From Gemmatimonadota bacterium (GTDB lineage: Bacteria > Gemmatimonadota > Gemmatimonadetes > Gemmatimonadales > Gemmatimonadaceae), in the NCBI GenBank assembly GCA_019510405.1, contig JAEKKK010000115.1, forward strand, positions 1 through 37,930: a stretch of DNA of 37,930 nt. The letters are read 5' to 3'. Within the stretch, counting starts at the first letter, position 1, and every line of letters begins with the position of its first letter. Below the pieces are notes generated by a model. It saw only the letters and a list, made by a program, of their open reading frames with translations. It was not told the DNA's origin and did not search any database. Both the position numbers and the translations under genes were made by a program. Shown piece by piece: positions 32,023-37,930 of this stretch.

Positions 32023-33756
32023 ATGTCGTTCGACCGCATCGCCGGCCGGTTCGCGCTCGGCGCACTGCTCGCTCTTCCAACGCTCGCCTCGGCGCAGGCA
32101 ACGGCCCCGATCAAGGGCGCCGCGCCGCGCGAGCTGCCGGTCAAGTACACCGGCAAGCCGACCACGCCGGCGATCAGCGCCGCCGATCTCATGACACGGC
32201 TGTACATCTACGCCGACGACTCCCTCATGGGCCGGCAGGTCGGTACGGAGAATAACCTCAGGGCGACCGCCTACATCGAGCATGAAGTCCGCCGCCTCGG
32301 TCTCGTGCCCGCCGGCGACAATGGCGGCTATTTCCAGAACATCCCGCTGTACACCAACTACACCGACACCGCGGCGACCCGGCTGAAAGCCGGCGATCAG
32401 GCGCTCGCCTACGGCACCGACTACTTCCCGATCCCGCGCGCCGGCCGGACGATCAACTTCGACGGCCTGCCGGTGATCTACGGCGGCGTCACCAGCGATT
32501 CGAGCAGCTGGCCTGCCGCCGACGCGGTCGCCGGCAAGGTGGTGGTGCTCACGCTGCCCGCGTCGGCCAACCCCTTCCGTGGCGTCGTCTATAGCGCGAC
32601 CTCCCGCTTCGGAAAGGCCGCCGCAATCCTCGTGACCAACCTCGATCGCGTGCCGGCTGCCGTGCTGCCCCAGGTGGAGCGCAGCACCGCCCTCCGCGAG
32701 GACGACACGCCGAACGTCGCCCCCACGTCGATCCTCGTCACGCCGCGAATCGCCACGCTCCTGTTCGGCGCCACCGACACCCTCAAGGCGGGCGCGGTGG
32801 GGAAGGGCCTGTCGGGCACGATCGTGCTCAAGGAAGAGCGGGCGCCGGGTCGCAACGTCGTGGCGATCCTGCCGGGTAGCGATCCGGCCCTCAAGGGCCA
32901 GTATGTCGCGATCGGCGCGCACAACGACCACATCGGCTACAACCACCATCCGGTCGACCACGATTCGGTGCGCGCCTACATGGCCGTCGCGCGGCCGCAG
33001 GGCGCGGACAGCCCCGTGCCGCCCAGCGTCACGGCCGAGCAGATCGCCCGCATCCGCGCCATGACCGACAGCCTGCACAAGCTGCACGGCGTGCGCATGG
33101 ACTCGATCTACAACGGCGCCGACGACGACGGCTCGGGCACCGTGAGCGTGCTGGAGATCGCCGAGGCGTTCGCCACCTCGAAGGTCCGCCCGAAGCGCTC
33201 GCTGCTCTTCGTCTGGCACACTGGTGAAGAGGCCGGTCTCTACGGCTCGGAGTACTACACCGACCACCCGACCGTCCCGCGTGATTCGATCGTGGCGCAG
33301 CTCAACATGGACATGGTTGGCCGCGGCGCGGCGACGGACATCACGGGCGAGAAGAAGGAGGGCGGTCTCACGCATGGCGGGCCGGGCTACGTGCAGCTCG
33401 TCGGCTCGCGCCGGCTCTCCACCGAGCTCGGCGACCTGATCGAGGACGTGAACCGCACCGACAAGATCGGGCTGGCGTTCGACTACAGCATGGACGCCAA
33501 CGGGCACCCGCAGAACATCTATTGCCGCAGCGACCACTACGAGTACGCGCGCTACGGCATCCCGATCGTGTTCTTTACGACGGGCGGCCACTCGGACTAC
33601 CACCAGGTGACCGACGAGCCGCAGTACATCGACTACGACCGGATGGCGCACGTGGCGACCCTGGTGCACGACGCCGCACTCCGGGTGGCGAACCTCGACC
33701 ACCGCGTGGCCGTGGACAAGCCGAAGCCGGACCCGAAGGGCCGCTGCGTCCAGTAG
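32023..33756 (+). CDS. Secreted M28-family zinc aminopeptidase
   Basis: The ATG at 32023 is preceded by CGGAG at a suitable distance and gives 577 residues with a signal peptide (FALGALLALPTLASAQA). A protease-associated domain (about 130-250) is inserted before the catalytic M28 core. Two-zinc ligands are visible by family alignment: His300 (IGAHNDH), Asp368 bridging (NGADDDGSG), Glu403 with catalytic Glu402 (HTGEEAGLYGS), Asp430 (LNMDMVGR) and His523 (TTGGHSDYH). All catalytic positions are intact, so it should be an active periplasmic or secreted aminopeptidase. Its substrate is unknown. The stop codon lies in a tandem duplication. Confidence 0.95.
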   Translation: MSFDRIAGRFALGALLALPTLASAQATAPIKGAAPRELPVKYTGKPTTPAISAADLMTRLYIYADDSLMGRQVGTENNLRATAYIEHEVRRLGLVPAGDNGGYFQNIPLYTNYTDTAATRLKAGDQALAYGTDYFPIPRAGRTINFDGLPVIYGGVTSDSSSWPAADAVAGKVVVLTLPASANPFRGVVYSATSRFGKAAAILVTNLDRVPAAVLPQVERSTALREDDTPNVAPTSILVTPRIATLLFGATDTLKAGAVGKGLSGTIVLKEERAPGRNVVAILPGSDPALKGQYVAIGAHNDHIGYNHHPVDHDSVRAYMAVARPQGADSPVPPSVTAEQIARIRAMTDSLHKLHGVRMDSIYNGADDDGSGTVSVLEIAEAFATSKVRPKRSLLFVWHTGEEAGLYGSEYYTDHPTVPRDSIVAQLNMDMVGRGAATDITGEKKEGGLTHGGPGYVQLVGSRRLSTELGDLIEDVNRTDKIGLAFDYSMDANGHPQNIYCRSDHYEYARYGIPIVFFTTGGHSDYHQVTDEPQYIDYDRMAHVATLVHDAALRVANLDHRVAVDKPKPDPKGRCVQ

Positions 33757-33788
33757 GGGCAGGCACTGCCAGTAAGGGCAGGCACTGG
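33751..33788 (+). repeat. Tandem 19-bp duplication spanning the M28 stop codon
   Basis: CAGTAGGGGCAGGCACTG (33751 on) is followed by CAGTAAGGGCAGGCACTG (33770 on); the 19-bp units differ at two positions. The first contains the TAG stop 33754-33756. Confidence 0.9.
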
Positions 33789-33798
33789 AGGCACTCTG

Positions 33799-33830
33799 AA
33801 AATGGGCGGCCGACCCCGGCTGCCCATTTT
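33799..33830 (+). terminator. Rho-independent terminator of the M28 gene
   Basis: AAAATGGGCGGCCG (33799-33812) pairs with CGGCTGCCCATTTT (33817-33830), one G-T wobble, 4-nt loop, ending in TTTT. Confidence 0.9.
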
Positions 33831-33841
33831 CTCCTGGCGTG

Positions 33842-33852
33842 TATATTGGGGC
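33842..33852 (+). promoter_or_regulatory. -10 box of a leaderless lipoprotein gene
   Basis: TATATT (33842-33847) ends 6 bp before the ATG at 33853, just downstream of the preceding terminator. There is no clear ribosome site. Confidence 0.6.
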
Positions 33853-34341
33853 ATGCGTTTTTCTCCGCTTCTGCTCGCCTGCGCCCTGACGGCGTGCACC
33901 TCGCCGGGCGGTCGGCAGCCCTCATCGGGTGGTACGGCGAGCACCGCGCCGACTCCGAGCTCGGGTGCGCCGGCGAGCTTCGTCCGGACGACGGCGGAGG
34001 TGCCGGCGATGCGGAGCGTCGAGGTGCGCGATGGGCTCACGCATCCGCAGGCGATGCGGCTGCTGCAGGATGCGCTCTCGCAGCGCTACGTCGTCGACGT
34101 GGTGGATCCGCGTGCCGGCTTCGTCATGACGACGTGGCAGGCGAGCGTGTCGCACGACGGCGTGCCCGATCTGCGCTACCGCACGCGCTTCACGGCGCGC
34201 TTCGTCGACGACTGGCGCTCGCTGCAGCTCCGCTCCGAGGCGCGTTGGGCGCGTGGTGACGAGGCGGACATCGGCTACGATTCGGCGCAGCTCGACTCGC
34301 TTGCCGCCGATCTTCGCGCCAGGCTCGGCAAGAAAGCGTAA
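33853..34341 (+). CDS. Lipoprotein of unknown function
   Basis: The ATG at 33853 (MRFSPLLLACALTACTSPGG) gives 162 residues, with the lipobox Cys15; the upstream ATG of the longer frame lies before the promoter box and would destroy the signal. After a Ser/Thr/Pro linker (residues 16-45) comes a small domain: VRDGLTHPQAMRLLQDALSQ, RYVVDVVDPRAGFVMTTWQA, LRYRTRFTARFVDDWRSLQL and SEARWARGDEADIGYD. The alternation of a helix with long strands is similar to small envelope proteins related to DUF4136-type or lipoprotein-assembly folds, but I cannot assign a family. It is convergent with the Ser/Thr kinase gene. Confidence 0.8.
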   Translation: MRFSPLLLACALTACTSPGGRQPSSGGTASTAPTPSSGAPASFVRTTAEVPAMRSVEVRDGLTHPQAMRLLQDALSQRYVVDVVDPRAGFVMTTWQASVSHDGVPDLRYRTRFTARFVDDWRSLQLRSEARWARGDEADIGYDSAQLDSLAADLRARLGKKA

Positions 34342-34378
34342 GCCGCACTCGCCAACGACGGTCCTCCGGGGACTGCCG

Positions 34379-34407
34379 CGCTCAGCGTTCGCTCAGCGTT
34401 CGCTCAG
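34379..34407. repeat. Tandem 11-bp repeat spanning the kinase stop codon
   Basis: CGCTCAG is separated by CGTT three times (unit CGTTCGCTCAG). The middle copy holds the TGA stop of the minus-strand kinase (34393-34395). Confidence 0.9.
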
Positions 34408-36168
34408 CTTCTCCAGCTGCCAGCGCTGTCCCTGCTTGGTCAGTTCCGCGCGCCGCGCCAACTTGCTCGTGCTGTAGGGGCTGCGTGTCGCACGGTCGAT
34501 GAACTGCACCTGGAGCATGAAGTCGACGTCGGCGACGAGATTGCTCTCGCGCAGCCGCACCCTGCTCGGCGAGGCGACGCTGAACTTGAGATCGTACTTC
34601 TCACGCGCCGTGTCCCAGGCGTTGAGATCCCGATCGGTCGCGTTGGGGAACACGCCCCGGGCCGCTGCCTTGTCGCCGCTCTGCAGCGCAGTCGCATAGC
34701 GGCGGATCACGGACATCACGGCGCTCTGCAGCGTCTTCGCCGCGGTCGCGATGCTGTCTTCGCGCAACCTCGTCGTATCGACCATGCCGCCGACAAGGAC
34801 TGCGCGGCTCACGCTGTCGGTTCGTGCTGAGTCCACCTTGCGGACACTGTCCGCGCGCCGCGCACTGTCGCGCTGCGCGCGGGCGTACCGCGCTTCGTTC
34901 GCTTCGCGCGCCTGGCGCATCAGCGTGCTGCCGCCGATGGCGATCACGCCCAGCACGGCGAGCACCCACGGCCAACGCCGCCGCTGTGCCGGGAACGCGG
35001 TGCGTGGCGCCGTCGTGGCGGCGGCCGCCGTCGCCCCAGGCGTCGGCTGGCCTGGCGTCGCGGCGGAGAAGGTGACGGTCGGTGCGCTGCGCGGTGTCTC
35101 GACGCGCGGGATGACACTGCCGTCGCCGCTGAGCCGCCGCGTGTGCGAGCCGCTCAGCGCGTCGCGCACCTCCGCCGCCGACGAATAGCGATCGTCCGGC
35201 GTCCGCGCGAGGAGCCGCGAGATCACGCGGTCGATCGCGTCCGGAATGCCGGGATCCAGCGCCTGCGCGTGCGGTGGATTCTCCGACAGGCGACGCTTGA
35301 TCATCTGCTCGCGCGTCGGCGCGTCGAACGCGGGCGCCGCGGTGAGCATCAGGTGCATGATGCACCCGAGTGCGTACAGGTCGCTGCGCGCATCGATCGG
35401 ATCGCCGAGCAGCTGCTCGGGGCTCATGAACTCGGGAGTGCCGATCACGAGCCCGGTGCGCGTGAGCGCCTCGCCCGCGCCTTCCTGCATCGCCTTCGCG
35501 ATGCCGAAGTCGACGACCTTCACGACCTCTCGGCCGCTCCGGCTGCGCGAGACGAGGATGTTGTCCGGCTTGAGATCGCGATGCACGATGCCCAGCTCGT
35601 GCGCCGCGCCCAGTCCGTCGGCGATCTGCCGCGCGAGATCGACTGCTCGCTCGAGCCCGAACGGTGCCTCGCGCGCGAGGAGCCGCGACAACGGCTCGCC
35701 GTCCACGAACTCCATGACGAGGTAGACGAGGCCGTCGCTCTCGCCATAGTCGAACACGGCCGCGACGTTCGGATGGATGATGCGCGCCGCGTTCGACGCC
35801 TCGCGCGCGAACCGCGACGCGGACTCCGCGTCGTTCACGAGCGCGGGACTCATCACCTTGATCGCGCACTGGCGGTTCATCTTCACGTGCTCGCCGAGAT
35901 ACACGCGTCCCATCCCGCCTTCGCCGATGCGCTTCAGGATGTGATAGCGATCGGCGAGCACGCTGCCGACGAGCGAGTCCGAGCCCTTCGGCCGCAGCGC
36001 CGTGCCGTCGGCGGGACAGAACCGCGCCGCCGTCTCGTACTCGGTGCCGCATTGCGGGCACACCTTGAGTACGGCCACGGGGGACGTCTCCGTCGGCTGC
36101 TGCGCGAGAGCGCCGGAGCCGAGCTGGCTGCCGTCCAGCGGCTGATCGGTTTCTGGGGGAGCGGCCAC
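34393..36168 (-). CDS. Ser/Thr protein kinase with N-terminal zinc ribbon and a transmembrane segment
   Basis: The GTG at 36168 gives 591 residues. The N-terminus holds a zinc-ribbon-like KVCPQCGTEYETAARFCPAD with Cys37, Cys40 and Cys51; the fourth position is Asp54. A PknB-type kinase domain (about 75-335) follows with GEGGMGRVYLGEH, Lys104 (CAIKVM), HRDLKPDN with Asp198, DFGIAK with Asp220 and GTPEFMSPEQLLG; it appears active. After a Pro/Thr/Ala linker there is one membrane helix (WPWVLAVLGVIAIGGST) and a 190-residue outer domain (VGGMVDTTRLREDSIATAAK, DVDFMLQVQFIDRATRSP) that may sense an envelope signal. It probably signals across the inner membrane. Confidence 0.95.
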   Translation of the reverse strand: MAAPPETDQPLDGSQLGSGALAQQPTETSPVAVLKVCPQCGTEYETAARFCPADGTALRPKGSDSLVGSVLADRYHILKRIGEGGMGRVYLGEHVKMNRQCAIKVMSPALVNDAESASRFAREASNAARIIHPNVAAVFDYGESDGLVYLVMEFVDGEPLSRLLAREAPFGLERAVDLARQIADGLGAAHELGIVHRDLKPDNILVSRSRSGREVVKVVDFGIAKAMQEGAGEALTRTGLVIGTPEFMSPEQLLGDPIDARSDLYALGCIMHLMLTAAPAFDAPTREQMIKRRLSENPPHAQALDPGIPDAIDRVISRLLARTPDDRYSSAAEVRDALSGSHTRRLSGDGSVIPRVETPRSAPTVTFSAATPGQPTPGATAAAATTAPRTAFPAQRRRWPWVLAVLGVIAIGGSTLMRQAREANEARYARAQRDSARRADSVRKVDSARTDSVSRAVLVGGMVDTTRLREDSIATAAKTLQSAVMSVIRRYATALQSGDKAAARGVFPNATDRDLNAWDTAREKYDLKFSVASPSRVRLRESNLVADVDFMLQVQFIDRATRSPYSTSKLARRAELTKQGQRWQLEKLSER

Positions 36169-36174
36169 CGGCGC

Positions 36175-36210
36175 CGCCCCCGCGCCGGTGTTCCTTCGGG
36201 CGCGGGGGCG
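36175..36210. terminator. GC-rich hairpin before the kinase gene
   Basis: CGCCCCCGCGCC (36175-36186) pairs with GGCGCGGGGGCG (36199-36210) around 12 nt. On the minus strand it lies between the heptad-repeat gene stop (36240) and the kinase GTG (36168), so it may terminate the former or attenuate the latter. Confidence 0.5.
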
Positions 36211-36239
36211 CTTCGCGTGTGCGGCCGGCGGCCGGCCTT

Positions 36240-36611
36240 CTAGTGGCGCAGATCGCGACGGTCGTGGCGCAGGTCGCGCACGTCCTGGCGCGTCTCGCGG
36301 CGGTCTCCCGCCGCATCACGCTGGTCTCGCTTCAGTTCGTGCGCGTCCTTCCGGAGCTCGTGCCGGGCTGCCACGACCCCGGCACTGTCACCGGCGGCAT
36401 GCTCCTTCGCGATCACGTGGCGATCGTGCCGGATCTCGTGCTTGTCGCCGACAATCTCGCGCCGGTCGGAGCGGACGTCGCGGCGGTCCGACTTCACTTC
36501 GCGGCGGTCCTGCCGAACGTCGCGGCGCGGATGCGCAGCCTGCGCCGAGGCGGAGGTGGCGGCGCCGAGAACGATGGCGGTGCCGAACAGGAGGGACTTG
36601 AGCGTGGACAT
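36240..36611 (-). CDS. Secreted charged protein with a seven-residue DRR repeat
   Basis: The ATG at 36611 (MSTLKSLLFGTAIVLGAATS) gives 123 residues with a signal peptide cleaved near SASAQA. The mature part is nearly all charged and built on a 7-residue unit: DRREVKSDRRDVRSDRREI, then DKHEIRH, DRHVIAK, and later RHELRKDAHELKRDQRDA, DRRETRQ, DVRDLRHDRRDLRH. The pattern D-R-R-E/D-V/I-x-x predicts a long amphipathic helix or coiled coil with both signs of charge. No known catalytic motif is seen. It may bind nucleic acids, anionic lipids or metals (several His) in the periplasm, which is inference. Confidence 0.8.
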   Translation of the reverse strand: MSTLKSLLFGTAIVLGAATSASAQAAHPRRDVRQDRREVKSDRRDVRSDRREIVGDKHEIRHDRHVIAKEHAAGDSAGVVAARHELRKDAHELKRDQRDAAGDRRETRQDVRDLRHDRRDLRH

Positions 36612-36752
36612 GGTGAAACGCCTCCAGGCATGGGAATGGGTCGAATGCATCCGATGTCGACGCGGGGCCCTCGCGCCGTTCACGGTAGGAGACGCAGCGG
36701 TTCGAGCGACGTTAATGCGGGCGTCGCCGTCCCGATTCCATTAGTGGCGTTC

Positions 36753-36766
36753 GTGATTCAGATCAC
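36753..36766. promoter_or_regulatory. CRP/FNR-like palindrome
   Basis: GTGA-TTCAGA-TCAC, flanked by TTC and AAC, fits the CRP consensus TGTGA-N6-TCACA except at its first base. It lies about 140 bp before the heptad-repeat gene, right after the previous stop. It may alternatively be chance. Confidence 0.35.
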
Positions 36767-36782
36767 AACGCCCCGCGACAGG

Positions 36783-37694
36783 TCAGATCGGCCCGTCTCG
36801 CCGTGCGACGATGTCGCGCGTGAGGGTCAGCTGCAGCGACCCGCCATCGGGGAGGCATGCATCGCTCGTCTGGGAGACCTTGGCGGCCGCCGTCCCGGCG
36901 GCCGCTCCCGCGGCGGCACCGATCACCGTGCCCTTCGTGCCGCCGCCCAGAACACGACCGAGGATTGCTCCCGCGATCGCGCCGCCCACGACCTTCGTCT
37001 TGTCGCTCCCCGTCGACACGCGCGACGTCTCCATCGCGCTGAGCGTTGCGACCTCGCCATCGGCGGGATACGACTCGCCGTTCACGTCGATCGCGCGCAC
37101 GTGGAAGTGGATGCGGCTGTTCTGCACCGGGTCGGCGCGCTCCACGGCCGAAACCTCGAGCACGACCGTCGTGCCGGCCCGGATGGTCGCGCCGTTCGTG
37201 CCTACAGTGGTGTTGGTGACGGTGGCGGTGAACTTGTCACCCACGAGCGCGGTGAGCGTGCACACCCGACCGTTGGTCGTCATGCCGACCCTGCTCCCGA
37301 CGCCGATCACGCCGGCAGCGGGTCCCGGCTTCGCTGCCGGTGTCGGACTCGGTTCCGTCGCCACCGGCGCGGGCGTGGGTGCGCGCGGGGTGCGCGCTAC
37401 TGGCGCCGGCGGCTCGCGACGACGTGGCGTCGGTGTGGGGCGCGGGGCGCGTGCGCGGGGCGGCTCGGGTTTCGGCGCGGGCGCTTTCGGCGTGGTCGAC
37501 GCATTGGCGTTGCCGCCGATCGGCGCATCGTTGAACACGGTCTGCGGCAGCACCTGGCGCTGCGCCATCGCGAGATCGCGCGCGAACGACGAATCGGCCA
37601 CCGCGCTGGTGTCGGCGCCGGAGTGGTCGCGACAGCCCGCGAACAGCGCGAGGAGCGACAGCGCGGGGAGCAATCGTCGGGCTGGCTGGATCAT
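36783..37694 (-). CDS. Lipoprotein with a proline-rich region and a glycine-zipper domain
   Basis: The ATG at 37694 (MIQPARRLLPALSLLALFAG) gives 303 residues with lipobox Cys21. After a short helix, residues about 60-120 are proline/arginine-rich (PKPEPPRARAPRPTPTPRRR), a likely extended spacer through the cell wall. The central part (GVIGVGSRVGMTTNGRVCTL, GATIRAGTTVVLEVSAVERA, RIHFHVRAIDVNGESYPADG) is strand-rich. A glycine zipper (VVGGAIAGAILGRVLGGGTK, GTVIGAAAGAAAGTAAAKV) then appears, as in YMGG-type or Rickettsia 17-kDa surface antigens, probably inserting in a membrane. Function unknown; an envelope structural role is plausible. Confidence 0.85.
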   Translation of the reverse strand: MIQPARRLLPALSLLALFAGCRDHSGADTSAVADSSFARDLAMAQRQVLPQTVFNDAPIGGNANASTTPKAPAPKPEPPRARAPRPTPTPRRREPPAPVARTPRAPTPAPVATEPSPTPAAKPGPAAGVIGVGSRVGMTTNGRVCTLTALVGDKFTATVTNTTVGTNGATIRAGTTVVLEVSAVERADPVQNSRIHFHVRAIDVNGESYPADGEVATLSAMETSRVSTGSDKTKVVGGAIAGAILGRVLGGGTKGTVIGAAAGAAAGTAAAKVSQTSDACLPDGGSLQLTLTRDIVARRDGPI

Positions 37695-37761
37695 GGTGAG
37701 CTGGTCGAGGCTACCGTGCTTACCCCCGAGCCTGCGTCGAGTGCCTGGCCGCTGGGCGCCG

Positions 37762-37929
37762 TCACTTCGCCTGTTCCGCGAGTGCCCCGGAGAACAGCTC
37801 CGTCTGGGGCAGCTCGCGCTCGAGGCATGCGCGGACGCGTGCGGCGATCGGCTCGATCGCTCGAGGATCCGCGACGAGGTCGTACTCGCGCACATCGAGG
37901 CTCAGCACGGGACAGGCCTGGAACCGCAC
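37762..37929 (-). CDS. 3' end of an unidentified gene
   Basis: The frame is open from the window edge to a TGA at 37762-37764 and encodes 55 residues: PVLSLDVREYDLVADPRAIE, PIAARVRACLERELPQTELF and SGALAEQAK. The hydrophobic strand followed by DxxxYDLVADP and a helix is reminiscent of the C-terminus of small P-loop kinases (for example deoxynucleoside kinases), but this is weak. It is a real-looking coding end, given the convincing amino-acid composition and stop position just upstream of the next gene. Confidence 0.5.
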   Translation of the reverse strand: MRFQACPVLSLDVREYDLVADPRAIEPIAARVRACLERELPQTELFSGALAEQAK

Positions 37930-37930
37930 G

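Noticed and set aside
36700-36720. tRNA T-arm-like GGTTCGAGC in the intergenic gap
   Set aside because: No acceptor or anticodon stem can be folded around it, and there is no CCA end.

Overview
The window reads as chromosomal DNA of a very GC-rich Gram-negative bacterium, most likely a member of the Gemmatimonadota. This is inferred from the gene content and not from a marker gene. The clues are an Oar-like TonB-dependent receptor with a carboxypeptidase-regulatory domain, a DUF5916 protein, a DUF4097 protein, many lipoproteins, a zinc-ribbon Ser/Thr kinase, three-gene pntAA/pntAB/pntB, weak or absent Shine-Dalgarno sites and several start codons placed directly after a -10 box. I see no rRNA, tRNA, CRISPR array, integrase or transposase, so this looks like ordinary chromosome with lineage-specific envelope genes.

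Layout. 1-5849: the 3' end of a secreted propeller-like protein, a large TonB-dependent receptor whose C-terminus carries a Spy/CpxP-like LTxxQ domain, and a complete paralogue of the first protein. 6039-9991: a serpin lipoprotein, a repeat-rich 404-bp gap, and a lipoprotein with two Big_2 domains and a right-handed beta-helix. 10104-13564 (minus): deoC followed by a two-domain ALDH16-type aldehyde dehydrogenase, a probable deoxyribose catabolic unit. 13676-18428: a PAS hybrid sensor kinase, an acidic protein, two small proteins and a YncE-like lipoprotein. 18439-20285: an unknown minus-strand gene, a decayed histidine kinase, and panD. 20430-23105: a DUF5916 outer-membrane protein. 23319-26782: a 78-aa protein, a DUF4097 protein, a lipoprotein, a methyltransferase and a beta-barrel-like secreted protein. 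26858-31899 (minus): a membrane protein, an Ada-type repair protein, the pnt operon and a DinB-family protein. 32023-34341: a secreted M28 peptidase and a lipoprotein. 34393-37929 (minus): a Ser/Thr kinase, a charged heptad-repeat secreted protein, a glycine-zipper lipoprotein and the 3' end of an unidentified gene.

Common threads. Most products are exported: lipoproteins, outer-membrane barrels, a periplasmic peptidase and a protease inhibitor. Regulation looks two-tiered: several genes (kinase 13676, acidic protein 15672, panD, lipoprotein 33853, pntAA) have a -10 hexamer 6-10 nt before the start codon and appear leaderless, while a few have real ribosome sites (23319, 27400, 28334, 32023). 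Gaps hold very stable perfect hairpins between convergent genes and a dispersed palindrome with the half-site GGGGTCAGAGTCG. Short tandem duplications overlap the stop codons of three genes.
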